64,000 bases of DNA from Bacillota bacterium (GTDB lineage Bacteria > Bacillota > UBA994 > UBA5500): contig JAKOXL010000053.1 of the NCBI GenBank assembly GCA_029781045.1, forward strand, positions 39,184 to 103,183, in the 5' to 3' direction. The notes beneath the pieces are model-generated. The model searched no databases and was not told the DNA's origin. It saw nothing but the letters and a program-made list of their open reading frames with translations. The translations under genes and the position numbers were made by a program. The first letter of the stretch is position 1. The number at the start of each line of letters is the position of its first letter. This document shows positions 1 to 9,649 of this stretch, one piece after another.

Positions 1-448
1 CATCCACGATGCGACGAGAAACTCCCACATGGTTTACGGTAGGCATGAGAACCACGTAGCGTCCGGGCAAAGTGATCTGTCTGGTCACTCTTGCCCCCTT
101 ATTGCCAAAGGGCTCCTTCGTAACCTGTACCAGAATCTCCTTACCACTTTGCACCAGATCGCGAATGGTGGCTCGCCGCTTACGGACCTTAATTGCACTT
201 TCCGGTTCTTCATCTAGTCCAGGAATGGCATCAGCCACATAGAGAAATGTATTGCGTTCCAATCCCACATTTACAAAGGCGGCCTGCATTCCGGGCAATA
301 CATTCTCTACCACGCCTTTATAGATGTTCCCCACCACTCGTCGCTCCAACGGCCGCTCTAGATACATCTCCACCAGCTGACCATTTTCGATTACGGCAAC
401 CCGGGTTTCTCGACCCAAACAGTTTACAACTATCTCTTTCTTACCCAT
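1..448 (-). CDS. rng: Ribonuclease G/E, N-terminal part (runs off the window)
   Basis: Endoribonuclease of the RNase E/G family, acting in RNA processing and decay. Only the first 149 residues are visible. They hold the N-terminal S1-type RNA-binding region, including a GNIYKGVVENVLPGMQAAFV stretch near residue 40 and a GNKGARVT motif near residue 117. The catalytic DNase I-like part lies outside. The ATG at 448 is preceded by AGAGGA with a 6-base gap. The gene follows the DUF2344 gene by 17 bases and closes a run of cell-shape and radical-SAM genes that usually precedes rplU-rpmA-obg in Clostridia. The choice between RNase G and E cannot be made from this part. Confidence 0.9.
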   Translation of the reverse strand, partial: MGKKEIVVNCLGRETRVAVIENGQLVEMYLERPLERRVVGNIYKGVVENVLPGMQAAFVNVGLERNTFLYVADAIPGLDEEPESAIKVRKRRATIRDLVQSGKEILVQVTKEPFGNKGARVTRQITLPGRYVVLMPTVNHVGVSRRIVD

Positions 449-465
449 CAGGAATCCTCTTTTCC

Positions 466-1137
466 TTACCGACTATACGAACAGGTGATGTACTCAAAAG
501 GAGTAAACAACTGCCCCTCTTTCTCCAGATATAATTCTCGCCGACTAATAGTGAGATTGGCGTGCGCCAGCGAGAACTGGTTCAAGAAATCCTCCACCCG
601 CAGATTGGCCGTACTGCCTGTGGCCAGCCGCAGCTGCAATGCCCCATCCTCTAGCCTAGCGCTGGCAACTAGGGGCCGGATGTTTATCGTACTTGCTCCC
701 CCTTTGCGTTTCACTTCCTGTAGGACAACTTCTTTGTCCAAAAAGCTGGACAGCTGCTGTTCTAGGCATGTCCACTGCTCCGGACCAAGATCTTCCACCT
801 TGTAATCAGCATAGCGAATCAGCCCCATTAACGCTTTCACATCCGTTGGAACTCGTACCGCCCCCAGCACTTCCATTCCTTGTGGGAGAGCAGGTGTCAC
901 CATCTTTGTCAGGGCTGGCACTTCCTCTCTCGTTTCTAACTCCAAATACTCGGCATAGCTAGACATACCAACCGGTAAAGGAGCCGCCAGAGATAACAAA
1001 GGGCGAGGCGAAAAACCTTGGGAGAAGGTTAAGGGGATTCCAGCCCTCCGCAGAATACGCTCCCATGTCTGTAGCATGTCTAGATGCCCCACAAAGCGCA
1101 TTAACCCGCTCTTGCTATATCGCAACCAATACTTCAC
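466..1137 (-). CDS. TIGR03936 / DUF2344 radical-SAM-associated protein
   Basis: A 223-residue protein of the DUF2344 (TIGR03936) family, of unknown biochemical role, typically encoded next to or fused to the TIGR03960 radical SAM protein. The family-type N-terminus VKYWLRYSKSGLMRFVGHLD begins at a GTG at 1137 with AGGAG eight bases upstream. A longer in-frame reading to 1302 would overlap the preceding gene by 160 bases and has no ribosome site. It starts 5 bases after the stop of the radical SAM gene, so the two are surely co-transcribed. Confidence 0.85.
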   Translation of the reverse strand: MKYWLRYSKSGLMRFVGHLDMLQTWERILRRAGIPLTFSQGFSPRPLLSLAAPLPVGMSSYAEYLELETREEVPALTKMVTPALPQGMEVLGAVRVPTDVKALMGLIRYADYKVEDLGPEQWTCLEQQLSSFLDKEVVLQEVKRKGGASTINIRPLVASARLEDGALQLRLATGSTANLRVEDFLNQFSLAHANLTISRRELYLEKEGQLFTPFEYITCSYSR

Positions 1138-1142
1138 TCTTG

Positions 1143-2972
1143 TTACTCCTTTGCCAATTGAATTTGGGTCGGCAGCTGCTGACAAACCCCACATACACTG
1201 CAATAGGTTGGCCGACAATCGACGGTGGTGTCCTGCCGCCATGCCGCTTCCCTTTCCTGCCAAAGCCATTCTTTGTCTACCCCTGGAGAGAGATGATCCC
1301 AAGGGAAAACCTCCTCCCGCCGCCTGTGCCGATTGGCGTAGAAGGTAGGGTCAACTTCGGCGTCGGCAAAAGCTTGCATCCACTTGGCAAAGGAAAAATG
1401 CTCACTCCAGCCATCAAAACGGCAACCACGCCGATGGGCAGCCAGCAAGACAGCTCCCAAGCGCCGATCACCACGGGCGAATATGGCTTCCAAGAAACTC
1501 AGTTCTGCCCCGTGATAGTTCAGCTTCAACCGACGTTCGCGGGAAAACAGGTTGCGTAAAAGGCGCTGCTTTTCTTCCAGAAGATACATGGAGTCTTGAG
1601 GTTCCCATTGGAAGGGGGTCCAGGCTTTGGGAACAAAGGCAGCGGCACTAACTGTTACATTGAGGGGCTTACCTTGAACTCCCAGATAACGGTGGGCCCA
1701 CGCAGCCTTGCGAGCCAACTCGTAGATGCCTTCCAGATCCTCATTGGTTTCAGTAGGTAAGCCAATCATAAAGTATAGTTTCACACTCTGCCAACCTTCA
1801 GCTTGAGCGCTGGCCACTGCCCGCAGCAGGTCGTCTTCTGTCACCTGCTTGTTGATTACATTCCTCAGCCGCTGGCTACCCGCCTCAGGAGCTAAGGTAA
1901 GACCACCGCGGCGACTCTGTTGCACCTTCATGGCCTGCTCAACGGAGAAGGAGTCAGCGCGCAAGGAAGGTAGCGAGAGTCTAATATGGTCACAGGAAAA
2001 ACGGTCCAAGAATTCATCCAGCAGATTGCTCAAATCGCTATAATCCATGGTACTAAGCGACATTAACGAGACTTCATTATGTCCGCTGGCCTTAAGGGCC
2101 GCTTGGGCCAACGCCAGCAAGTCTTGCCGATTACGCTCCCGTACGGGCCTATAAATCATTCCGGCTTGGCAAAAGCGGCAGCCGCGAGTACACCCACGAA
2201 ATATCTCCAGCATTAAGCGGTCATGCACCGTTCCTAAGAAGGGTACTACCGGCTCTGTGGGATAAAACTGGGGGTCAAGATCCGCTAACACCCGCTTATA
2301 GACAACGGGAGGCACATCACCTATGGGCTCTACCCCAGCTATGGTACCATCGCCGTTATAATGCACCTGGTAGAAAGAAGGCACATAAACACCCGGCACA
2401 CGGCTAAGAGCCAGAAGGGTATTGTAACGGTCTAACCCTTGTGCCTTTGCTTCCGCGTAGACCTCAATCACATCAGAAAGTGCTTGTTCCGCCTCACCTA
2501 GAACCACGAAATCCAGAAAGTCGGCCAAAGGTTCCGGATTATAAGCGCATGGACCGCCGGCCATGACGAGTGGATCATCCTCTCCCCTGTCTTTGGCTAG
2601 CAAGGGGATCTGGGCCAGGTCCAGCATGTTGATTATGTTACTAAAACTCATCTCGTATTGCAGTGTAAAGCCTAACAAATCAAACTCGCGGACTGGCCGC
2701 TGGCTTTCCAAAGCAAATAGCGGGATGTTTCTCTGCCGCATTTGCTCCTCCATATCAGTCCAAGGAGCATAAACCCGTTCCGCGACTGTATCATCCCGTT
2801 GGTTTGCCACGTGATATAGGATTTGTAAGCCTAAGTGCGACATGCCAATCTCATATACATCTGGAAAAGCCAGCGCAATAGTGACCCTACCCTCATGATC
2901 CTTATGCACTGCATTCCATTCATTACCAAGATAGCGAGCTGGTTTTTCCACCAGTCTTAGAATCTCCTGCAA
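1143..2972 (-). CDS. B12-binding-type radical SAM protein, TIGR03960 family
   Basis: A 609-residue radical SAM protein with the radical-SAM cysteine triad CTRGCRFC at about residues 261-268, preceded by a cobalamin-binding-like N-terminal domain and ending in a cysteine-rich tail (CSVCGVC). The function is unproven, although the family is widespread beside RNase G and ribosomal protein genes. I place the start at TTG 2972, where AGGAGG lies 7 bases upstream. The open frame continues to an ATG at 3011, but that codon has no ribosome site. Next in the operon is its partner DUF2344 protein. Confidence 0.85.
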   Translation of the reverse strand: MQEILRLVEKPARYLGNEWNAVHKDHEGRVTIALAFPDVYEIGMSHLGLQILYHVANQRDDTVAERVYAPWTDMEEQMRQRNIPLFALESQRPVREFDLLGFTLQYEMSFSNIINMLDLAQIPLLAKDRGEDDPLVMAGGPCAYNPEPLADFLDFVVLGEAEQALSDVIEVYAEAKAQGLDRYNTLLALSRVPGVYVPSFYQVHYNGDGTIAGVEPIGDVPPVVYKRVLADLDPQFYPTEPVVPFLGTVHDRLMLEIFRGCTRGCRFCQAGMIYRPVRERNRQDLLALAQAALKASGHNEVSLMSLSTMDYSDLSNLLDEFLDRFSCDHIRLSLPSLRADSFSVEQAMKVQQSRRGGLTLAPEAGSQRLRNVINKQVTEDDLLRAVASAQAEGWQSVKLYFMIGLPTETNEDLEGIYELARKAAWAHRYLGVQGKPLNVTVSAAAFVPKAWTPFQWEPQDSMYLLEEKQRLLRNLFSRERRLKLNYHGAELSFLEAIFARGDRRLGAVLLAAHRRGCRFDGWSEHFSFAKWMQAFADAEVDPTFYANRHRRREEVFPWDHLSPGVDKEWLWQEREAAWRQDTTVDCRPTYCSVCGVCQQLPTQIQLAKE

Positions 2973-3054
2973 AATATGTCCTCCTCGTGGGGCTACAAGC
3001 CAGATTAGCATACTTATTTATTACATTATAACCAAAAAGCCTGAGCGGCCAAAG

Positions 3055-3924
3055 CTATTTGAGTAGCCGCATCAGGCGCGTGTTGAGGCCCTGATCAAAA
3101 ACAGCCTTAAGTACCTGCTCTTCACTTACCACTCCTAACACATGACCGGCAGAATCCAGAACATAGATCAAATGATACTTCTTCGGAACAAAGTAATCTA
3201 GTAGATCTCCCACTTCGCAGTCGTTGGCCACCGCCAAGACTGTTGTCGGCATAGTCCCTGCTTTCGCCAGCTCCCGTTGCTTGCCACTCAGATAGGCAAG
3301 GAGCTGCAAACTGCTCTCAGTCAAGATGCGGCGAGCACTAAAGTAGAGAAAGCCAGCTATAATAAGCAAGTTTAGAGCAATGGGGCTGAACAACATAAGA
3401 ACTAGTCCCATAATAAGGGCAAATACACTGCAAAAGTGGCTGGCCCGTACTGCCCTTATGGTTCCCGCTCGAAAACCCTGTTCCGCCACCAGATAAGCCC
3501 GAAAGACCCGGCCACCATCTAACGGCAAGGCTGGCAAGAGATTAAAGAGCACCAGGGTAATATTGACCTGCAAGAACTGCTCGAACAACTCCTCCGTTGG
3601 GAATAGGGGGCGCAGAATAACGCCAGCTCCAATTAACAAAAGGCTGGTCCAAGGTCCCGCTAAGGCCACCCGCATTTCAGACCGGGGATCAAGTCCCAGA
3701 CTCTCCTGCAGGCTCGCCACCCCACCAAAGGGCAACAACTGTACTTCTTTAGGGGTGAAGCCCAGTTGCTTTGCCACCACCAGATGACCAAACTCATGCA
3801 CTAAAACAGACAGAAAGGATACGAGGCCTGGCAGAAGGTGTCCGGTGGCTGCCCAAAGCAAGAGCGGTAACAAAAAAAGATAGTGAACCCGTAGGTTCAC
3901 TCCCCAAACCCGTCCCAGATACAT
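3055..3924 (-). CDS. M50 site-2-type membrane metalloprotease (SpoIVFB-like)
   Basis: A 289-residue multi-pass intramembrane zinc protease. HEFGH lies at residues 43-47 (zinc ligands His43 and His47, catalytic Glu44), and the third ligand motif NLLPALPLDGG spans 128-138 with Asp136. The last ~80 residues resemble a CBS-type domain. In Bacillus, SpoIVFB cleaves pro-sigma-K during sporulation. The preceding M23 gene matches the SpoIVFA position, so the pair probably serves the same stage, although M50 paralogs with other substrates exist. ATG 3924 follows AGGAAGAGG. Confidence 0.85.
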   Translation of the reverse strand: MYLGRVWGVNLRVHYLFLLPLLLWAATGHLLPGLVSFLSVLVHEFGHLVVAKQLGFTPKEVQLLPFGGVASLQESLGLDPRSEMRVALAGPWTSLLLIGAGVILRPLFPTEELFEQFLQVNITLVLFNLLPALPLDGGRVFRAYLVAEQGFRAGTIRAVRASHFCSVFALIMGLVLMLFSPIALNLLIIAGFLYFSARRILTESSLQLLAYLSGKQRELAKAGTMPTTVLAVANDCEVGDLLDYFVPKKYHLIYVLDSAGHVLGVVSEEQVLKAVFDQGLNTRLMRLLK

Positions 3925-3937
3925 TGGTTTCCTCTTC

Positions 3938-4633
3938 CTAACGAGACAAGACTGTCAGCGGGTCCACGGGTTGCCCATCAACGATAACTTCAAAATGCAG
4001 GTGGATATCATTGGTTAGTCCAGAGCTGCCCATTTTTCCAATCTGCTGTCCCTTGGTCACTTGAGCACCCGGTTCAACTACGGCTTCCGACAGATGAGCA
4101 TAGCGAGTAACGACGCCCTCCCCATGGTCAATGGTCACATAGAGGCCTAACACCTGCTCCTCCGCCACTTCTCTAACTTGCCCGGAAGCGGCAGCTAGCA
4201 CAGGTGTGCCCTCAAAACCTTGAATATCTATGCCGTAGTGCATCTCCACCTGACCGGTAACGGGATGGTGTCGCCATGCATAGGACGAGATGATCTGGCC
4301 GGTGCAAGGATAGACAAATCCTTCATCAGTTTCCCCACCTATTATGCGTTGCCACACGGCCACCAGCATACTATCATCCGCTTGCCAATCGGCCCATGCC
4401 GCCCAGGCTGTTCCAGCTGCAGCCCCCGGCTGAAAACAATAGGCCAAGTACGTTTTGCAGGTAGACGCCCATTGGAAAGGTAAGAAGTTGAGGGCAGTAA
4501 CCGCCAGCATTACCAATGCGCAAAAAAACCAACGGCGAATGGCTGCATTGTCCGGCAGTGGTTGTCGCAGGGGATAACGTCGGTAGTAGCCCGTGCGGCG
4601 GGATGGTATTCGCTTCTTTGACCAGAAAGGCAT
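3938..4633 (-). CDS. M23-family peptidase (SpoIVFA-like position)
   Basis: A 231-residue protein: a basic N-terminus, one membrane segment near residues 40-60, then an extracytoplasmic LytM/M23 domain. Motifs HYGIDI, YAHL and HLHFE supply the zinc and catalytic histidines, so it may be an active endopeptidase, unlike SpoIVFA, which keeps only the fold. ATG 4633 has AGGTGG five bases upstream. A GTG at 4642 overlaps that ribosome site and is less likely. It lies 13 bases before the M50 gene, which argues for a functional pair during sporulation. Confidence 0.8.
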   Translation of the reverse strand: MPFWSKKRIPSRRTGYYRRYPLRQPLPDNAAIRRWFFCALVMLAVTALNFLPFQWASTCKTYLAYCFQPGAAAGTAWAAWADWQADDSMLVAVWQRIIGGETDEGFVYPCTGQIISSYAWRHHPVTGQVEMHYGIDIQGFEGTPVLAAASGQVREVAEEQVLGLYVTIDHGEGVVTRYAHLSEAVVEPGAQVTKGQQIGKMGSSGLTNDIHLHFEVIVDGQPVDPLTVLSR

Positions 4634-4693
4634 AGCTGCCACCTCTCTACTCGTTTCTACTCCATATATATGGACGAGTCTAGATGGATATAC

Positions 4694-5782
4694 CTAGAAC
4701 AATATCTTCTGCCTGCGCATCCCCACGTTGAGGACCAGAGCCATCGCCATACAGTAAGATAGGTAGGCACTACCACCCGATGTAAGCAGTGGCAGAGGAA
4801 TACCAGTAATTGGCATGATGGAAATGGTCATGCCGATGTTGATGAATAATTGAAATAAAGTCAGCACAAAAACCCCAATAACCATCATGCTGCCAAAGAG
4901 GTCCTTAGCATTCAGAGCAATATGCAGCATACGGTACATCATAAATACGAAGAGGCCTATCAACACTAGGGCACCTATAAAGCCAAACTCCTCCGCCAGG
5001 ACCGAGAAGATAAAGTCGGTATGTTGGGCTGGCAAGAAGTTGCGCCCTGCTTGGGTACCTTGCAAATAGCCCCGGCCCAAGAGGCGCCCTGAGCCGACGG
5101 CGATTAAGGACTGAGTCAGCTGGTAACCACCCACACTGCGGTATTGAGGGGCTTCCGGATTCAAGAAAACCAGTAACCGCATACGCTGGTAATCCTTCAT
5201 AACGAATTTCCACATAAAGGGGATTGACAGTATCCCTAAGCCTACTAGACCGGCCAGAAACTTTAGTTCTGTACCTACCGCATAGAGCATCCCAAAGAAA
5301 ATGGCCACAAAGACTAAAGCGGTGCCCAGATCGGGCTGAACCAGAACCAGAAGTGCTGGAAAACCAACTACAACCCCAGCCTTAAAAATATCTTTCCAAT
5401 TGGTAAACTTACTATAGTTTTCCAGGTAGTAGGCAAAGGCAATGATAACAAATATCTTCCCAAACTCCGAAGGCTGTAATTGGAAACCGGCTAGGGAGAC
5501 CCAGCGCTGAGCACCGCCGCCTTCTTCACCAAAGATTAACACTGCCAGGAGCAAAGCCACATTAACCGCGTAGATAGGTTTGATTAGTTTAGTCAAAGAG
5601 CGATAGTCAAAATAGAGAGAAACAGCAATAAGAACATTGCCCAAAACTATCCACTTGATCTGTCTTTTCATATGGTAGGCACTAGCACTATATAACACAA
5701 CGAGGCCAATAGCGGAGATCAGTAGCATTGTCAACCACAACTGCCAGTCCAGATTCTTTAACAGCTTACGATCAAAGCGCAC
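4694..5782 (-). CDS. rodA: Rod-shape SEDS glycosyltransferase RodA
   Basis: A 362-residue polytopic membrane protein of the SEDS (FtsW/RodA/SpoVE) family, which polymerises lipid II for lateral wall growth with PBP2. About ten membrane segments are visible, with the family signatures QPDLGTALV, FIFSVLAEEFGF and the C-terminal GIPLPLLTSGGSAYLSYC. GTG 5782 follows GGGGGTGAGAGG. Position after minCDE and mreBCD-mrdA favours RodA over FtsW or SpoVE. A hairpin with a T-run at 5848-5885 separates it from minE, so it may have its own promoter. Confidence 0.9.
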   Translation of the reverse strand: MRFDRKLLKNLDWQLWLTMLLISAIGLVVLYSASAYHMKRQIKWIVLGNVLIAVSLYFDYRSLTKLIKPIYAVNVALLLAVLIFGEEGGGAQRWVSLAGFQLQPSEFGKIFVIIAFAYYLENYSKFTNWKDIFKAGVVVGFPALLVLVQPDLGTALVFVAIFFGMLYAVGTELKFLAGLVGLGILSIPFMWKFVMKDYQRMRLLVFLNPEAPQYRSVGGYQLTQSLIAVGSGRLLGRGYLQGTQAGRNFLPAQHTDFIFSVLAEEFGFIGALVLIGLFVFMMYRMLHIALNAKDLFGSMMVIGVFVLTLFQLFINIGMTISIMPITGIPLPLLTSGGSAYLSYCMAMALVLNVGMRRQKILF

Positions 5783-5847
5783 CCTCTCACCCCCTTTACG
5801 TTAAATAGTTTACCATAATGATAAAGGCACTTTACAGTGGAAGAAGC

Positions 5848-5885
5848 AAAAAGGGCTTACGCAAGCGAAAGTCTTACGTAACCCC
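5848..5885 (-). terminator. Probable intrinsic terminator after minE
   Basis: On the minus strand GGGTTACG can pair with CGTAAGCCC (one bulge, one G-U pair) and is followed by TTTTT. It lies 23 bases past the minE stop. Confidence 0.5.
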
Positions 5886-5907
5886 CAGACAAAGGCAAAG
5901 ACGGCCG

Positions 5908-6174
5908 CTAAGCTCGCACGTTGCGGCGAACAGCTTTGATTGGGATGTTTGTAATCAGGGCAGAAGTCTCTTCCGTCTGCTCTAGGTCAATAGCAAGGCC
6001 CTGCTCATCGATTTCTACAAACTCGTTTAGAACGCTGAGAATGCGTTGTTTAATCAGATCTAAGAGTTCGGGGGACAAGCTGGAGCGATCGTGGATCAGT
6101 ATGAGTTGCAATCTCTCTTTTGCTTGCTCTCTACTTCCCCTTTTCCCTCCCCATAGGCGTCTAAGATCAAACAT
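5908..6174 (-). CDS. minE: Cell division topological specificity factor MinE
   Basis: An 88-residue MinE. It binds MinD at the membrane and stimulates its ATPase, positioning the MinCD division inhibitor. The anti-MinCD region (REQAKERLQLILIHDRSSLS, residues 15-34) and the C-terminal topological domain (LLDLIKQRILSVLNEFVEID) are clear. The start has GGAGG six bases upstream. It sits 11 bases after minD. The MinE system, as opposed to DivIVA/MinJ, is usual in many Clostridia. Confidence 0.93.
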   Translation of the reverse strand: MFDLRRLWGGKRGSREQAKERLQLILIHDRSSLSPELLDLIKQRILSVLNEFVEIDEQGLAIDLEQTEETSALITNIPIKAVRRNVRA

Positions 6175-6185
6175 AGGCAGCCTCC

Positions 6186-6980
6186 TTACTCCATCCCAAA
6201 GAGCTTCTTTAACCGACCGAAGAAGGTATCGTTATCATGCCACTCCACAAAAGGCACCTCTTCTCCTAATAGGCGGCGGCTAATGTTCTGAAAGGCTAAA
6301 CCTGCCTTAGCCGATTGGGTAAGGGCGATGGGTTCGCCTCGGTTAGAAGAAATCACTATTCCCTCATCCTCTGGCACTACACCTATCAGCTTCACGGCTA
6401 AGAGATCAACTATATCCTTAATAGCCAGCATTTCGCCCCGCTTCACCATACTTGGTCTTAGGCGATTGACTATTAACTTGATATCGCTAATCCCGTCTGC
6501 CTCCAGCAAACCGATTACCCGATCGGCATCTCGTACCGAAGAAACCTCGGGGTTAACTACCATAAGGGCCTGATCGGCTCCAGCTATGGCATTCTTGAAA
6601 CCCCGCTCGATGCCCGCCGGGCAATCGACAAGCACAAAGTCAAACTCCTGTTTCATCTCAGTAACCAGTTCTTTCATCTGCTCCGGTGTGACCGAGTCTT
6701 TATCTCGTACCTGCGCCGAAGGCAACAATACCAGATTCTCAAAGCGCTTATCTCTAATAATCGCCTTCTTCCAGCTGGCCCTGCCCTCAACGACATCAAC
6801 CAGATGATATACCACCCGGTTCTCAAGCCCCATGAACAGATCTAAGTTGCGCAAACCAATATCGGCGTCGATTAAGGCAACCTGTTGTCCCAGGGCAGCC
6901 AACCCCGCTCCAATATTGGCGGTAGTAGTGGTCTTACCAACGCCGCCTTTTCCCGATGTTATAACTATTGCTTTGCCCAT
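6186..6980 (-). CDS. minD: Septum site-determining ATPase MinD
   Basis: A 264-residue ParA/MinD-type ATPase. The deviant Walker A SGKGGVGKTTT sits at residues 9-19 with both lysines, and the switch motif is DCPAG. The C-terminus DTFFGRLKKLFGME is the amphipathic membrane-targeting helix. It recruits MinC to the membrane and is cycled by MinE, encoded next. The start ATG 6980 follows a GGGAGAAG site. Confidence 0.95.
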   Translation of the reverse strand: MGKAIVITSGKGGVGKTTTTANIGAGLAALGQQVALIDADIGLRNLDLFMGLENRVVYHLVDVVEGRASWKKAIIRDKRFENLVLLPSAQVRDKDSVTPEQMKELVTEMKQEFDFVLVDCPAGIERGFKNAIAGADQALMVVNPEVSSVRDADRVIGLLEADGISDIKLIVNRLRPSMVKRGEMLAIKDIVDLLAVKLIGVVPEDEGIVISSNRGEPIALTQSAKAGLAFQNISRRLLGEEVPFVEWHDNDTFFGRLKKLFGME

Positions 6981-7002
6981 ACTTCTCCCTCACTTTCCAC
7001 AT

Positions 7003-7626
7003 CTACTCATAACTACCCTGATGGCAGGGCTCAATGATGATCTGGTCGTCCTTCAAACGGGCTATCTCTGGCTCCAATTTGGCCTGCATAGTATCCCCAT
7101 CGGGCCGGCGGGCCAAGATACCAGCTATACTTACCTGGGAAGGCATCATCACATTAGCAACTACAAAAGCCGATCGATTTCCGGCATAGCCAGCATGAGC
7201 GGTACCTCGTAGAGCCCCCATCACCACAATATTGCCTTCGGCCACTACTTCCGCACCGGGATTCACATCCCCGATGATAATGACATGGCCTGGGTGATAT
7301 ATCTGCTGTCCCGAGCGGACCGGCTTCTCAACAATAAGAGCAGTCATTTCGCGGTTTTCTTGGGCTGTGGCAGCTCTGCTCTGCTCCAGACGCACCAACT
7401 GCACTCCCTCATATTTGTTAAGAATACTGGAAACAGCCGCCATCTGATCGGCTGTAAGAGTACGTCGGCCAGTGTTGATGACTACTCGTGCCCCTTGAAA
7501 GAAGTTGCGACTGGTAGCCAACCGCTGCTCCAGGGAACTAATGACCCTGGGAAACTCAACTTCATCGTTCAGGTATATGTGAATTCCTTCCCGCGTTCCT
7601 CTGAACAATACGGCTTCTTCTGGCAA
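7003..7626 (-). CDS. minC: Septum site-determining protein MinC
   Basis: A 207-residue division inhibitor that blocks FtsZ assembly when bound to MinD. The N-terminal FtsZ-inhibiting domain is followed by a C-terminal beta-helix with the family signature GDVNPGAEVVAEGNIVVMGA and GTAHAGYAGN. I choose the TTG at 7626, which has GGAGGGG six bases upstream. The in-frame TTG at 7641 lies inside that ribosome site's 5' flank and has none of its own. It is followed by minD after 22 bases. Confidence 0.9.
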   Translation of the reverse strand: MPEEAVLFRGTREGIHIYLNDEVEFPRVISSLEQRLATSRNFFQGARVVINTGRRTLTADQMAAVSSILNKYEGVQLVRLEQSRAATAQENREMTALIVEKPVRSGQQIYHPGHVIIIGDVNPGAEVVAEGNIVVMGALRGTAHAGYAGNRSAFVVANVMMPSQVSIAGILARRPDGDTMQAKLEPEIARLKDDQIIIEPCHQGSYE

Positions 7627-7704
7627 CTCTAGCCCCTCCAATAGAATGCTTATCGTGTAATTGTTTCGCTCTAAAACGAGCAGTTCCTTCTTTTCTCGAC
7701 AAAA

Positions 7705-7722
7705 AGGGCAAAAATTGGCCCT
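7705..7722 (-). terminator. Weak hairpin after mrdA
   Basis: Minus-strand AGGGC/GCCCT with an 8-base loop, followed by TTTTTG, lies between mrdA and minC. The five-pair stem is short, so termination is probably partial. Confidence 0.35.
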
Positions 7723-7751
7723 CCAGCATTTACCTGCCAGAGGGCTTTCAC

Positions 7752-9644
7752 TTATGGCAACACCTTTTCTCCTGGTGTATAGGTGGTTTCTTCAAAATAG
7801 GTTTTAATCACGGCATGGGCCACGGGGACTGCAGCAGTAGCGCCCCAACGTCCATGCTCCACGAAAACCGCGATTGCAATCTCTGGATCTTCAAAGGGAG
7901 CGTAACCTATAAACCAACTATGTGGGGAAATGCCCGGCCCTACTTCGGCCGACCCGGTCTTAGCAGCAACTTCCACTTTTTGTCCATTACGCATCACCGG
8001 ATCATAGGTGAACAGATAATAGGCAGAACCGGCCCCAGGCCCCCCCGGTCGGCCAGGCAAGGTTACTTCATGCATGCCTTTGCGCACAATCGCTAGAGCA
8101 CTCTCGTCCAAATCCACCTTTGCCAGCAACTGCGGCTCAGCTTGAAAGTTAATCTCTCCCGCAGGGCTCAGTATCTGCTCCACAATATAGGGCTGATAAT
8201 GGTAGCCACCGTTGGCAAGCATGGAAACATAGGAAACCATCTGCAAGGGGGTGAATTCCATTATCCCTTGACCAATGGCCACATCCCATACTTCTCCCGG
8301 ATAGGGAGTGTAGTTATAGATACGGCGGAAGTTTTCAGCGGTGGGAATAATGCCTGGAGCCCGCAAGTAGCCGGGAGCGAAGCTGAGCGGAACTTCCGTG
8401 CCAAACTGCATCATCTTCACCATATCGCCGATCTTGTCCATGGCTCCGGCCCGCCCATACTTCACCACCAGGCGTTGAGCAATATTATAATAGACCACAT
8501 TGCAGGACACCTTAATACCTTCTTCTAAGGTTAGGTATCCATGACCACTGCGATTGGCGCAGTGTTTGCGAGTTGCGCCCACCTGCAGATAACCCGGACA
8601 ATAGAACTTCTCGGTGGGGCTGGCAACACCATCGGTTAGAGCCAGCAAAGAAATCAAGGGCTTGATAGTAGAACCAACCGGGAAAGCGTTTAGTGGGATA
8701 TTACCTGTCCATAGCTCGGGGGTCTTGGCCCATCTACCTGGGTCAAAGTTAGGATAGGAAGCCCAGGCCAGAATCGCCCCCGTTTTCACATTGAGAACTA
8801 TGACGGCCCCCTTGCTTGGTTTCTGCTTATAGCGCTGATCTGTGTCGTTTAGGCGCGCCACAATGTCGGCCAAGGCCTGCTCAGCTACGGCTTGCAGTTC
8901 AAAGTCTATTGTTAACACCATGGAGTTCCCAGCGACTGGAGGGGTTTCGCCGACAGCGGATATTAGCCGCCCCCAGCTGTCCACCTCCACCAAGCGATAA
9001 CCATCCTGCCCCCGCAAACTCAGTTCCGGAGCCACGTTCTCAAAGGCATTTTCTAACCCGAAAATACCAACAGTAGCATCTCGGCGATAGCCAGCTGCTA
9101 GATATTCCTTCTCCTTATTCTCGGTGATGGCACCCAAGCCACCAATCAGATAACTGGCCAAATTGCCATAGCGGTAATCGCGCACCGCCTGTCGCTCCAC
9201 GATTACTCCCGGCAGTTCCATCCGCCTTTCATCAATTTGCAATACCGTCTCTTCTGCCACATCCACCGCTAAACGGATGGGCCGATAACTGAAACCCCTG
9301 TTGCGTTCGATAGCTTGGTTTATGGTCTCCTCTGTGACCCCGTAGTCGGCCAAAATCTCAGCTAAGAGTGGTATAACCTGCTCCCGCTGTTCCTTGGTGG
9401 AAGGCACTAAGTAAGAAACCACATAGGCAGGTCGACTAGAGACTATAGTCACGCCATCAGAGGTAACAATGTCGCCGCGAGGAGCATCAACAACTATCTG
9501 TCTACTACTGTTTAGTTCAGCTCTGGCCAGGTAGTAATCTCCCCGCACCAACTGCACATAGAACAGGCGACCAATCAGTAGGAGAGCGAGGAAGAACACC
9601 ACCTGATGCAAATAGTTAATACGCTTTTCAAAAAGCTCATCCAT
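7752..9644 (-). CDS. mrdA: Penicillin-binding protein 2 (class B transpeptidase)
   Basis: A 630-residue class B PBP that crosslinks peptidoglycan during elongation with RodA. It has an N-terminal membrane anchor (residues ~10-32), a dimerisation domain, and a transpeptidase domain with STIK at 325-328 (nucleophile Ser325), SCN at 380-382 and KTG at 562-564. The Cys-containing insert FYCPGY...KHCANRSGHG is typical of PBP2. The gene follows mreD by 5 bases, which places it in the elongasome operon. ATG 9644 is preceded by a GGGGG-rich ribosome site. Confidence 0.93.
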   Translation of the reverse strand: MDELFEKRINYLHQVVFFLALLLIGRLFYVQLVRGDYYLARAELNSSRQIVVDAPRGDIVTSDGVTIVSSRPAYVVSYLVPSTKEQREQVIPLLAEILADYGVTEETINQAIERNRGFSYRPIRLAVDVAEETVLQIDERRMELPGVIVERQAVRDYRYGNLASYLIGGLGAITENKEKEYLAAGYRRDATVGIFGLENAFENVAPELSLRGQDGYRLVEVDSWGRLISAVGETPPVAGNSMVLTIDFELQAVAEQALADIVARLNDTDQRYKQKPSKGAVIVLNVKTGAILAWASYPNFDPGRWAKTPELWTGNIPLNAFPVGSTIKPLISLLALTDGVASPTEKFYCPGYLQVGATRKHCANRSGHGYLTLEEGIKVSCNVVYYNIAQRLVVKYGRAGAMDKIGDMVKMMQFGTEVPLSFAPGYLRAPGIIPTAENFRRIYNYTPYPGEVWDVAIGQGIMEFTPLQMVSYVSMLANGGYHYQPYIVEQILSPAGEINFQAEPQLLAKVDLDESALAIVRKGMHEVTLPGRPGGPGAGSAYYLFTYDPVMRNGQKVEVAAKTGSAEVGPGISPHSWFIGYAPFEDPEIAIAVFVEHGRWGATAAVPVAHAVIKTYFEETTYTPGEKVLP

Positions 9645-9649
9645 TCCCC